Shown piece by piece: positions 24,101 to 33,753 of a DNA stretch of 64,000 nt. This DNA comes from Toxonevra muliebris. Lineage: Eukaryota; Arthropoda; Insecta; Diptera; Pallopteridae. The DNA lies in the NCBI GenBank assembly GCA_963691655.1, contig OY829328.1:71800400-71864399 (forward strand), read 5' to 3'. How positions within the stretch are numbered: position 1 is the first letter of the stretch; each line of letters begins with the position of its first letter. The notes beneath the pieces are model-generated. The model ran no database searches, was not told where the DNA came from, and saw nothing but the letters and a program-made list of their open reading frames with translations. The position numbers and the translations under genes are program-made.

Positions 24101-27100
24101 TTTCGTTTTTGACGTCTGTTTTTATCTCGCATACCTTAGCACAAATTGACAAAAATTGGTGCAATGATGCATTATGTCTCTGGACATATGATAGGCTTGG
24201 CCTGAGTTCCTAACTACAAGTGGTCGTTGTCTCTCCCATATATATCCGGAACCATTTACAATACAATACTGAAATTTCGTTCTTGGACCTAAGTTGACAA
24301 AACCATAAAAAGTATGAATATCTATCTTATAACCATTTATGGTACAGTACTACGATTTGGCATGGAAGCATTATATGTCAATGGCATTCTGTTGAAAAAA
24401 AATCTGATTGGGCTACTATAAATAATTATGTATTTGATAATAAGGTAGAAGTTAGTCGCACTTAAGTAAATTTAAAAACTTTAACTTAAAAATATTTATG
24501 CACATTGAATTTGAATTCAATTTTTTTTCGTTCTGGATTGTTTTTATGTTCCTGAATTTCCTTTCTGTTTATTTTTAACTGTTTTGTAATATTGTTTTAT
24601 AAATTTCTTGGAAATACCACCTTGATCAAAAAGTTCCCGGAATAACCACCGTGTGGCGCTCACATCGTTCCGATTTGAGTTTTCTTTTTATTAAGTTGGT
24701 ACATCTGTTGTTGATATTCCCTCTAAATCTTAGCGTCATAGCTTGAAATTTGCAAAAGTTACGTAGCCAAGAGTACATCTATCTTTGTGTGTGTTGGCGA
24801 TTTTTTACAATTTTATTAATTTGTATTGTATTAAATTTTGCGTAATTGTGCGCGAACGTTGGAAATGTTGGAAAAGTGTTTCGGCAACGATTCTGTAAAG
24901 AAAACGGTCGTTTACCAGTGGCACGAGCGGTTCAAAAGTGGTCGTGAGTCAATTGAAGATGATGAACGCAGTGGCAGACCATCGACATTGAAAACCGACG
25001 AAAACATTGATAAAGTAAAATAAATTTTGGTCAATAACCGCAAATTAACCATCAGAGAGTATTATTTGAGCGTTATGAGGCGTTTGCGTGAAGCAATTCG
25101 TCGAAAGAGACCCGAATTGTGGACAGAAAACTCGTGGATTTTGCACCATGATAACGCACCGTCGCACAGTGCCATCATTATTCGTAATTTTTTTTACGAA
25201 AAATGCAACAAATTTGGCTCCCTGTGACTTCTTTCTGTTCAATCGAGTTAAAAAACCATTAGGGGGAACGCGTTTCAGCAGCCGAGAGGAAGTAATGGAA
25301 AAATCGCAGGAAGCACTGATGGACATACCGAAAACCGAATATAAAAAATGTCTCGAGGATTGGATAAAGCGTTGGCATAAGTGTGTTGCAGTCGATGGGG
25401 ATTACTTTAAAGGGGACAATATAGATTTAGATGAATAAACTTGTATTTAATTTAAATTTTCTGAATAAATTCCCGGAACTTTTTGATCACGGTGGTATAT
25501 GCAGTTTTACACTAAGTGGTCCGCCATTTTGTTTTTCCTAAAATGTACTTAAATTTCGTAATCAACCACCGCAAAAAAGCTCATGTAACGACTTTCGTAA
25601 GAATATATGCAGTTTTACACTAAAAGGTCCGCCATTTTGTCTTTCTAAAAAAAGATTTCATATTCGTAATCAGCGACCTCAAAAACGCCCATGTATCGAC
25701 TTTCTTGAGAATATATGCCAGTTTTACACTAAGTGGTCCGCCATTTTGAATCCGTCATTTGTCTTTCTGAAATTGACTTCAAATTCGTAATCACCAACCT
25801 CAAAAATGCCATGTACCACCTTCGTAGAAATATATGCAGTTTTATACTAAGTGGTCCGCCATTTTATTTTTTTGTTATTCGTAATCAAAAACCTCTATAT
25901 ACCGGGATTCGTTAGAATTAAACAATATTTTCGACTTTTGGCCAGCTTTTCTGAAAAATCGACCATTGCGCAGGTGTAGCATTTTTTGGAACGCCTGGCT
26001 GTCTGGTCCGCATTTTTTGTTAAGAGCGAATTTTTAACTTCGATTTCAACTAAAAATACTTTTCGCATCAATAGTTATTGTATTATAAATGGTAGTTATT
26101 TTTAAGTCTTATTTAATTTTAATTATTCTATACTTATATTTATGCATATTTTTTCAGGTATAACTCCTTTTCGCTGTAGTTCTTGTAATTTCTTCACTTG
26201 CTATTCGGAAAGTTTACGTAAACATTATAAACGATTACACAACATTGAGGCAACAAATGAAATGCTCAATAGGCCAATTGAACGTAAGTAGAAGAAATGG
26301 GGATGACTGTTTTTAAATATATTTGCTAATAACTACTATAAATATTAAATGATTTTAAATGGTTTTAAGTGCCTGGTTATTTTGATGCTCAGTGTTCGAC
26401 GAACACAAAACATTTTCTCCCGTGCTCGGTCGAGGTGGTTACATTGGTTACTCTCCTCCGTTTAGTAATATTTTGTATGTAATAATACTATTTTGTAGAA
26501 TAACTCATTGCCACCCTGAAAACTCGGCGTGCTCGGTGTACAATACACCGAGCATATCGTGTTCGGTGTGAGAGTGAGTAAAGACTGTCTCTTTGTGTTC
26601 GGTGCAACAACAATTTCATGGTGTTCGCCGAGCATACTCGCAATATAACCACAGCCTAAGAGAACTGCGATAACAGTCCATGTGGTAATACAATAAACAT
26701 TACTCATCTAAGTATGTTAGTCCTGTTTGTTGCCTAAGCTAACTATATAAGGATTAGATCAATTAATTAATTGTCAGCTACAACTTAATTATTCTATTCG
26801 TATAGTTAAATTGTTTTGATTGATGAAATCCATCTCATCAGAATATCAATTAAGTTTGGTCACCTAAAATATAGCTAATCAAATGTAGTCAAGAGTCTGT
26901 TTAATCAAAAATCTCAATGGATTAATCGCAAATTCTTAATTCTTATCTGAATTTTTTTTTTTATTAATTTTACCCTTTCATGTATTTTTTTCTAGCACAT
27001 TCAACACCAATGGAGAAACCTTATCATGGTAATTAATGCGGACTGATTTTAATTTTTATTTAGTTCATTTGCATGTAGTTTTAAATTTTGTAGAAATTAC

Positions 27101-29909
27101 GTACATATGTAAAGAATGTCCTTTTGAAACACCAAAAGAAAAAGACATTAAAGCGCATATCAGCAAGGAACATTTAATCACGGAGGATTTAGGTAAGTTA
27201 GAATTATATTAAAATTTGTTAACAGTAGCTAATGGTAACTTTTTCTTCTTTTATCATATGTTAGGTACTCATATTTTAAAAGGTATTTATATATTAAATA
27301 TATCATATTTAGCACTGTGAACGCTAGAGATTAATCAATTAATCGTTTTGTTCTTCAATGAACTATAATCTTGATTGCAAGGGAATTCAAAGTTTTTTCT
27401 TTATTTCTTAGAAATCAAATTAATTGTTTGATCTGAAATAAATCAAAAGATAATTAAATTATTTCACTAATCGAGACTATGATTAATCATTAGTCGCTTC
27501 TGATTAATGATGATATTCAAATTTTCATACGACCTTCGTTTTTATTGAATTTCTTTTACTTTACTTTTAGCATTTAATTGCCCTGATTGCCATCGTTCAT
27601 TTAAAGATCAAAAAGCAATGCATACACATTTTACGCTAACACATGGTACTTCAATGGGCACCAAGAAAGTTTCGAATGAAACATTCATTTGTGAACATTG
27701 TGGTAAGTATTGAAAATTATAAAAAGGAAAAAACTGATTTAATACCACAGCACAGAAATTTACAACCGTAACAACTAAATGTATCAAAAGAAATAAAAAA
27801 CCTTAATGTGATTATCAACTACAAGTCTCAATTCAAAAGAAACACTGAAAAAAGGATTAAATGCATATCAAAAAAAAGAAAAGGAGAAGAGTTGACTACA
27901 ATCACACATGCATCATTTACTGGATGCTTAGCATGCAGAAGTTTCTTACGATCGGTTGTCATCATTGCAGTGTTTCGAGTTATTCGACTTTCATTTTGAT
28001 AGATAATCTCAAAAGAAAAAACCTGAGCTTTCTCAAGAAAAACCCTTCTTTTTCCAAAAAAAAAAATCAAAACTACTTTTGATTTTAAAAAAAAAAGGTC
28101 AAATTTTGGATTTTTTAAAAAAAATTTTTTTTCTTTTTTCAAAAGATCGGTCAAAAACGTGTTGGACAAAATCCAATATCTGATTAGTTACATGGATCCG
28201 AAACAAGAGCTGTTTGACCAAAATGCCGAAATTCTACCTCCTCTAACTCGGCGAGTTTTTGGCCAATCTCGTTCAAATTTAGTATGGCAACTCCTACCCA
28301 ATAGTGCAAGTTTGAGCCCGATCGATTTTATAAGTACATATCTTCACCTCCTATTGGGTAAATAAAAAGGTGGAGCGTGTCATGGAGGCTGTAACCGCAA
28401 TCTGGACAGTAATTCACACCCCTCAAGCTGATTCTAGCCATTTAACAGTTCTCAGTTGATCTTAGTTACGTCAGACCGCATGGAGTTTCATTAGGGCACC
28501 TCTTTTTGTTTGTTGTTATTAATAGATGGAGGTCGACCATTTAAGGCAAAATCTAACTACAGTTTAGTGGTCAAGCAATATTTGTTCGGTGAATTACAAA
28601 ACAGCTTGAGGCGAGGTTCGACCAAGGATTGCCTAATTCAACAACATCTGATATCAATACACGTTGGTAAGAAAGGGTGACGAATGATACAAGCAATACA
28701 ATAAGCCCAATCGACCTTTTAAGTGAGTTTGTCGTTATGCAATCAACGGTCTTCACAATTCAGTTAGCTCTATACAACTCTTTAAAAGTTTTTTGCTTAA
28801 GCCCTAAGTTCTTCTGAAAATTGCCAGTACTGTGAATTTAGAGTTTACGAACAATTAAAACAAAATAATTTTGCAAATCAGAGAGAGTCTATTGACCTAG
28901 TATACATCATTGTTTTAAAAAAAGACCAACACCACATATTCCCAAAATAATAGCGGGTTATCTGCATTAACCTATGCATACCATTAGTAATTGCATACAC
29001 TTTTTTATATTTGTTTATTATTACAGATAAAGAATTTAGCTTCAAAGCCAGCTTAGTGGCACATCAACGTGTCTGCCGTTTACGTGATGCTGTTCATTGC
29101 GATATATGCAATATGAAAATCTCGACAGTACGTAAATTTGAACAACATTTACGTCTGGAGCATGCTGTCGAAACTATACATGAATGTGAAGTTTGTGGTA
29201 AAATCTTTAACAATCCCGAATCATTACGCTCGCATCGGAAACGTCATAGCGAACGTCATTATCAATGTGACCGCTGTCCACGAAATTATATAAACAATGC
29301 AGAGTTGCAAGTGCATATTGAACGTATGCATAGCACGGTGCCGAAAGCGTTGTGTCGCGTGTGTGGCATGACATTTACACATATCCGTCTATTGCGTGAG
29401 CACGAAAATAAGAAACACTATCAAAAGTTAATTAAATGTCTGTATTGTGATTATCAATCAACATCACGTTGTAGTGTACGTTTTCATCAAATCACAGTAC
29501 ACACGGGAAAGCCATACAAATGCGATGTGTGCGGCAAAGAATTTGCGTTGCGTACAATGTTAGTAATACATGCATACATATAACCAAAAAACTTAACTTT
29601 TAATTGTGGTTTCTTTTTAGTTTACGTCGCCATGCTATGAATCAGCATTCAATCAAAATCACTGATCAAGAATTGGCCGCAATGTTTCGCAAAAAATTTG
29701 GCTATCCAAGTCGTTATGATGCATTTTCAAAATCGAATAACACTTTGGAAATTACAGAAGTCAATGAAGCAGATATTGAAAGAGAACTTCAGGAGTTCGG
29801 TTTAAATTTTGATGATATTGTTAAGGATCTTTTTAATAATAATATTAGTAATAATATGAATAGTGAAGTCCTTGATGGTAGTATAGATCTCTTTAATTTA
29901 GGTTCATAA
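18131..29909 (+). CDS. ZAD-C2H2 zinc finger protein, paralog C (13 exons, 790 aa)
   Basis: Exons: 18131-18535, 18943-19075, 22109-22285, 22380-22508, 22588-22701, 22836-23021, 26158-26283, 26996-27028, 27094-27192, 27265-27282, 27571-27702, 29027-29558, 29621-29909. All are GT-AG and keep frame to a TAA. Two ATGs stand at the start; the first is taken. The ZAD has cysteines 19, 22, 77 and 80 (CRTC, CLRC). An Asn/Gln/Lys/Glu-rich linker of about 200 residues, coded by several small exons, leads to eleven fingers. Finger 5 is C2HC and is split by the 27703-29026 intron. The last finger is split by a phase-2 intron (ALRTI/LRRH). The tail contains ITDQELAAMF and ends acidic. By family it is a nuclear DNA-binding regulator; no target can be inferred. 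The introns at 19076-22108 and 23022-26157 are swollen by transposon remnants. The small linker exons are the least certain part. Confidence 0.85.
19110..19690. repeat. TAATCGATTAAT-rich stretch in intron 2 of paralog C
   Basis: Variants of GTTTAATCGATTCAATTAAT and TTAATCGATAAAT recur throughout, on both strands, resembling the last intron of paralog B. Smaller stretches of the same kind lie at about 26745-26940 and 27310-27520 in other introns of C. No ends were defined. Confidence 0.5.
20890..21885 (-). mobile_element. Decayed non-LTR retrotransposon, RT C-terminus plus RNase H
   Basis: On the minus strand, 21880-21540 encodes VQRTACICVTGAIRYCPTDA followed by an LP-like hydrophobic stretch, the conserved region after the reverse transcriptase of RNase H-bearing non-LTR elements. 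At 21400-21190 it reads FYTDGSNIDCGVGAGVF, then SVFQAQ and IFSDS followed by a stop: an RNase H domain with its first catalytic Asp kept. An A run at about 21418-21437 interrupts the two. The 3' side ends near a CCTAACCTAACC tail at about 20898. The element lies in intron 2 of paralog C, opposite to the gene. Confidence 0.7.
21064..21139. repeat. Perfect 24-bp inverted repeat (hairpin)
   Basis: The arms 21064-21087 and 21116-21139 are exact reverse complements, around a 28-base spacer. The arm begins CGTCGCCTGAGAATTG. It lies in intron 2 of paralog C, in or beside the decayed retroelement, so a transcript from either strand could fold into a 24-bp stem. The perfect match against a decayed background suggests recent origin or constraint. 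Confidence 0.85.
23660..23960. repeat. About 2.5 tandem units of roughly 145 bp
   Basis: The phrase CCATAGCTCTG(T/C)AACC is seen twice, each time followed by a diverged ATTGCTCTTAGC/ATTGTTCTTAGC block and preceded by CATATA-type sequence. A partial third unit precedes them, with GCTGGATGGCACC matching GCTAGATGACACC. The location is intron 6 of paralog C. Confidence 0.55.
24617..25495 (+). mobile_element. Internally deleted mariner element (879 bp)
   Basis: Terminal inverted repeats CCACC(T/G)TGATCAAAAAGTTCC face each other at 24617 and 25495, flanked by TA on both sides, the standard mariner target duplication. Between them lie pieces of a mariner transposase: the helix-turn-helix part (24838-25062, including RSGRPST and TIRE, with a TAA stop at 25021) and the C-terminal catalytic part (WILHHDNAPSHSA, then APCDFFLF, then DWIKRWHKC). 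The segment with the first catalytic Asp is deleted, with the junction near 25063. A second small deletion removes the residues before LAPCDFF. The element cannot encode active transposase. It lies in intron 6 of paralog C in the sense orientation. Confidence 0.93.
25501..25917. repeat. Tandem array of four units, about 108 bp each
   Basis: Units start at 25501, 25609, 25717 and 25836, each with GCAGTTTTACACTAAGTGGT, CCGCCATTTTG and ATTCGTAATCA at the same internal spacing. The third is lengthened by an 11-bp insertion and the fourth is truncated. The array begins just right of the mariner copy. Sequence left of that mariner (TTTCTTGGAAATA) resembles the end of a unit (TTTCTTGAGAATATA), so the mariner may have landed at a unit boundary. 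Confidence 0.85.
26368..26658. mobile_element. Inverted-repeat element, GGCTGTG family (short copy)
   Basis: The right end, reversed, reads TAGGCTGTGGTTATATTG and matches the ends of the copy at 5583-6338. The left end (TGCCTGGTTATTTTG) is a diverged version. Inside, TGCTCGGTGTA (26530-26540) and TACACCGAGCA (26544-26554) form a perfect 11-bp hairpin with a 3-base loop, and GTTCGGTG words recur. There is no coding sequence. It lies in intron 7 of paralog C. Confidence 0.6.
27265..27282 (+). other. 18-nt microexon of paralog C
   Basis: It is flanked by ATATGTTAG and GTATTT, phase 1 on both sides, and adds GTHILK between the YICKEC finger exon and the FNCPDC finger exon. It matches the 18-nt exon of paralog B (13517-13534) in length, phase, position and the hydrophobic IL pair. 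It is too short to recognise without the paralog comparison. Confidence 0.65.
27703..29026 (+). other. Intron 11 of paralog C, with a possible decayed Jockey-type fragment
   Basis: The intron splits the C2HC finger (CEHCG/DKEF). On the minus strand at about 28380-28450 a translation gives NYCPDCGYSLHDTLHLF, which resembles the Cys-His knuckle near the C-terminus of Jockey-type proteins; flanking frames are broken. The 28010-28145 part is A- and T-run-rich. The remainder shows nothing recognisable. Confidence 0.4.
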
Positions 29910-30242
29910 AATGTTTTTTGTTGACTATTGATTAAAAAAAAAAACAAATTTTGTACAAGTATAAATGAATTGTATAGTTTCAAACCCAGATAAATAACTT
30001 TTTCGCCAAAGTTGAGATTTCCTCACTTTTACACAGTAAAACAAAGTTCTCATGCACCTCTTAAGTTTCAAAAATACTTAATCCTCATTTATTTCATTAT
30101 TTTGATTATTTCATTACAAACAAGCATTATTTTATTTTTTAATTTCTGCTCATTTGTTTTTAAATTTTCTGTAAATTTTTATTTTGGTGACTGGTAAAGT
30201 GAACACAATTTACTTAAATTTACTTTTAAAAAAAAACCTTAT

Positions 30243-30248
30243 AATAAA
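30243..30248 (+). terminator. Candidate polyadenylation signal of paralog C
   Basis: AATAAA occurs about 330 bases after the TAA stop at 29907-29909. Variant ATAAAT words occur earlier (near 29961 and 29990), so the site used is uncertain. Confidence 0.4.
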
Positions 30249-30479
30249 AATTTATATTATTAAAGTAAAATAAATGTTAAACTTTTCATACACCACTGGT
30301 GTCCCTTATATTTCATTTATTATTAAATACTTTATATTTAACTCGGTGTCAATGGACATGTAATGTTTTCATCATTACACTCGAACTGTTCAGTGATTTT
30401 AGGTTAATTTTGTTGATCCTATCTTTTTATTTAAAAAAAAAATATAAATATTTAAGAAGAAGGGAATATTTTTATATTA

Positions 30480-30882
30480 GCTGCGTTTTATTCGCCACTT
30501 GCTTATAACTCTGTATAGCTGGCAGCGATAATTGTATGGGAAAACAGGTGTTTTGTGTACTTAACAAGTTGTTTAACTACATCAAATTCTATGGTGAACT
30601 GTTAATAATGAAAGAAGAAGCATGACAGTTTGGCAAAAGACAAAAAAGGAAAAGATTCGAAATGTCTGCCGGCAAAAAGATGTAAAAAATCATCGTTAAA
30701 TATTCTTATAAAGAGTAAAAACTAAAAACAATGTCCACTATTGACCGCAATAGCTGGGATGTTTCACCTCTAGTTGCTGAGCAGTTTCTTTGTGAATGAA
30801 TGAACAATATAATGAAGAAAAGACTTAGAAGCTTGGTCGTTTTATTCGCACATGTTAAACTAGCTGGAGAATAAAACGCAGC
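30480..30882. mobile_element. TA-flanked MITE, GCTGCGTTTTATT family, copy 1 (403 bp)
   Basis: The element starts GCTGCGTTTTATTCGCCA and ends with the near-perfect reverse complement, flanked by TA at 30478-30479 and 30883-30884. A second copy lies at 54651-54867 in the opposite orientation, with both subterminal regions conserved (for example TTAAACTAGCTGG near one end) but a different middle. There is no coding capacity. The TA duplication fits the Tc1/mariner superfamily. Confidence 0.85.
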
Positions 30883-30884
30883 TA

Positions 30885-33734
30885 TTATTTTTTGTTTTGC
30901 AGTTAAAATATGTTTTATGAAATTGTTTCTCGGGTGTCACACATTCAGTTCATAGGCGGTGTAACAAAAAGTATGTTCATTGACGCTGGATTAAACTATG
31001 TTACACCAATTCGGTGTCCTTTCTTCTTTTATAACTAAATACATTGTGAAATATTCAGTGACTTATCTGGGCTTAGAACTAAATGACTCAAATAAGGATT
31101 ACATTATTATTATTTTATTTTTTAATGAAATTACTATTTGAAAATACTGTTTTGAAAACACACCTGTTTTGTTTTGCTTTTTTTTATTATTATTATTTTG
31201 CTTATATATTTTGTATAATATATTTTCAATTACACTCAGCGAAAAGAAAATTATCGCAATCAGCATTATAAATCTATGTGTATCTATTCTATCTTTAGAA
31301 CCATACTTTTATACTTGAATAGTTTTTGAAAAAAAAAGTCGTGAAAGTCCTTAATTTTTTATACCAAATTGTAGTTTGTTGTCGGAAATAATGCATGGTC
31401 TAAATTTCATGCATAATTTGAAACAATAGAAGTATATTACAAGAGAAATGAGGATAAAACTATTCTACCGTAATTGGCATAAAATACTCATCTGCGTGTC
31501 TTGAGTTTGAAACATCGCTCAAGGCTTTGAACTCCTCCGCAATTAGTTCTAACCTCACTTTACGGGAACTATTAGATGTTATCAAGTTATTCTTCATTAC
31601 ATACCAGTACATTAAGGTTATAAAGTAAACGAAAACGCTAACCAATACGTCAAGATCGGTTTAGGAAAAAAGTTTTAAAATGTTTGTGCAGAGTTAGTAT
31701 AATCAAAATTGTGTCATTGGAAATGAAATTGAATGCAAGTATAATATCCAATTATTTAATAGACGAACCAATTCCTAAAAAGAAAATATTAGTAGGAAAT
31801 GTTTTTATTTTTCTAATGATCCACCATTAAGTTCTGACTCGTCATTAAATGGTAATGCAAAGCAGTATCTATTATTGATAAAAATTTTTGTGTGCTAAAG
31901 GTTTTTGTGTTGTTTGAAAACGTTATCTAAATATTTTCTTTACGATTCGGTTGTTTGATTTCAATTCCATTTGTGAATAACTTCATTTCAAGAACGATTT
32001 TTAAGTCGAGAGACTCTAGCAAAACAGGCGAAAACTATCTATGTCTTTTGGGCAGGTCAAAAGTAACGGCTGGTCGAAGACCGAGTTAACCCAAAAAGGT
32101 CGGGCAATATGAAAATTATAAAGCAGTTTCCGTAAAAAAAAAAAAAAAACTAACGAGATTGAAACTTTCTCTGTGTGTAGTAAAAGTTATATTCGTGGAT
32201 AAATTTTGTGAATTATTACAGTTCACTGAAGCGCAAGAATGCGCAAATTCGTATTTGGGCGCACAAAAATGCTCGTCAATGGCAAAAAAAAATTAGCATG
32301 CGTGCGTGATTTCCAAAAATTTGGAATTCCGCTGACAAGAATGTGCATTCTTGCACAACAGTGGGCTCCTTAAGATACTATTACACACAACAAGCAATTA
32401 GATTGTTTGATTTCTGCGAAGATAACGTTTTTATTTTGTAAAGAGGGCATCGCCCTAATCAGTGGCTCCAGACACATAGGCTGCTATATCATACATTTTT
32501 AATTTGAGTTCAAGATCACGTTTATAAGCAGAGTAAAATCGGAAAGAACATACAATTTTGTTCTGGTGACCAATTGAAAATTAAAATTTTCATTTGATCT
32601 TTTCTTTGGGTAAGACCGATTAGTTCCTAGTTACGCGAATTGGGATTGCTTCTTTTATACTTCAGAAGGAAAAATAGACATATTTTCTCGTAGCAATAAC
32701 AACAATAGTCATATCAACTTTGCAACAACCACTATAACACTCCTAATAATAACTAGATTTCTCTTGAAGTCAGCAACTCGTCCAACTGAGAGATTTTTTC
32801 ATTTTGTTCATCTACTTTTTGAGTTTCGTGCTTTTCGTAATTAAGTGAAAATATATTAGTGTATATTTGCATGCCTATAAATTCAAAACTTTGGTTGAAT
32901 TTAGTAAAAACTAATAGTTAATGAAAACACAGAATAAAAAAAATTCAAAAGAATAAATTACAGGAAAGTGATTAACTGTTATTGTATAATAAGAGAGAAG
33001 AGCAGAGAGCTGCTGAATTGATTGTAATATCTGGTTCTCACTATGTGGTTTTCAATGGCAGAGAGAGAAAGAGAGAATTTTAAATACGAAATTGACATGT
33101 TGACAAATTTGATTGAATTTGACAGTCAAAACCAGGCAAAGCCCCTATTTCCATACAGAGAGATTTCTTGTCGGCAAGTCAACTATGTTGGCAAGAGAGG
33201 AAAGACAAAAGGGGACGGGTACAGATTTGTTTGTAATACCAAGTTTTCTGTGTGATTTATTCTTCCACACACGACAAAAACAAAAGATAGTTGTAAGAAT
33301 TGAGCAGGGAACCTTTCTCTTTATAAATGGAAAGTAACTGGTGAAAAATCGGAACGTTCTCGAGGTCAAAATGTGTACTCTATCAATAATGAAGATCACC
33401 AATGGAATAATTGTTTTTATTAGTGAAGACACACTCATACAGAGATGAAGTTCCATAATCAAACCTGAAGAAGGGTTTACTGAAAATATAAAATTAATCT
33501 AAAAACATTTAATTATTATGCTCCGTTTTATTCTTTTTTATTAAAATGTATTTAAAAATGATATACGTATACTCTTTTCAATTAGTAATACAACTCACTC
33601 CGTGTAATAATTTAAAAAAAGCATGCATATTATTTTAATGGCTTTTTTTTATTTATAATTATCACTAATAACATTTGAATCCATTAAAATGTTGGTTTTT
33701 AAGTTTTTTAAAATAACAATTCGTTTTTCTATTA
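30885..33734. other. Intergenic region between paralog C and ND-B14, no gene seen
   Basis: This AT-rich spacer separates two convergent genes. A GAGAGAGAAAGAGAGAA tract at about 33060-33077 is followed by TTGACAAATTTGATTGAA-like sequence that recurs near 57725-57757, so a dispersed repeat is likely. I see no exon or RNA gene. Confidence 0.5.
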
Positions 33735-33740
33735 TTTATT
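33735..33740 (-). terminator. Candidate polyadenylation signal of ND-B14
   Basis: AATAAA on the minus strand, about 14 bases after the stop codon. A very short 3' UTR is plausible for this compact gene. Confidence 0.55.
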
Positions 33741-33753
33741 AGTTGCAATTTAA

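Noticed and set aside
27808..28169. Overlapping open frames on both strands in intron 11 of paralog C
   Set aside because: The frames arise from A-run-rich intron sequence. They match no family and have no splice or start support.
30478..30884. First taken as a simple hairpin or regulatory inverted repeat
   Set aside because: The second copy at 54651-54867 with TA flanks shows it is a MITE.
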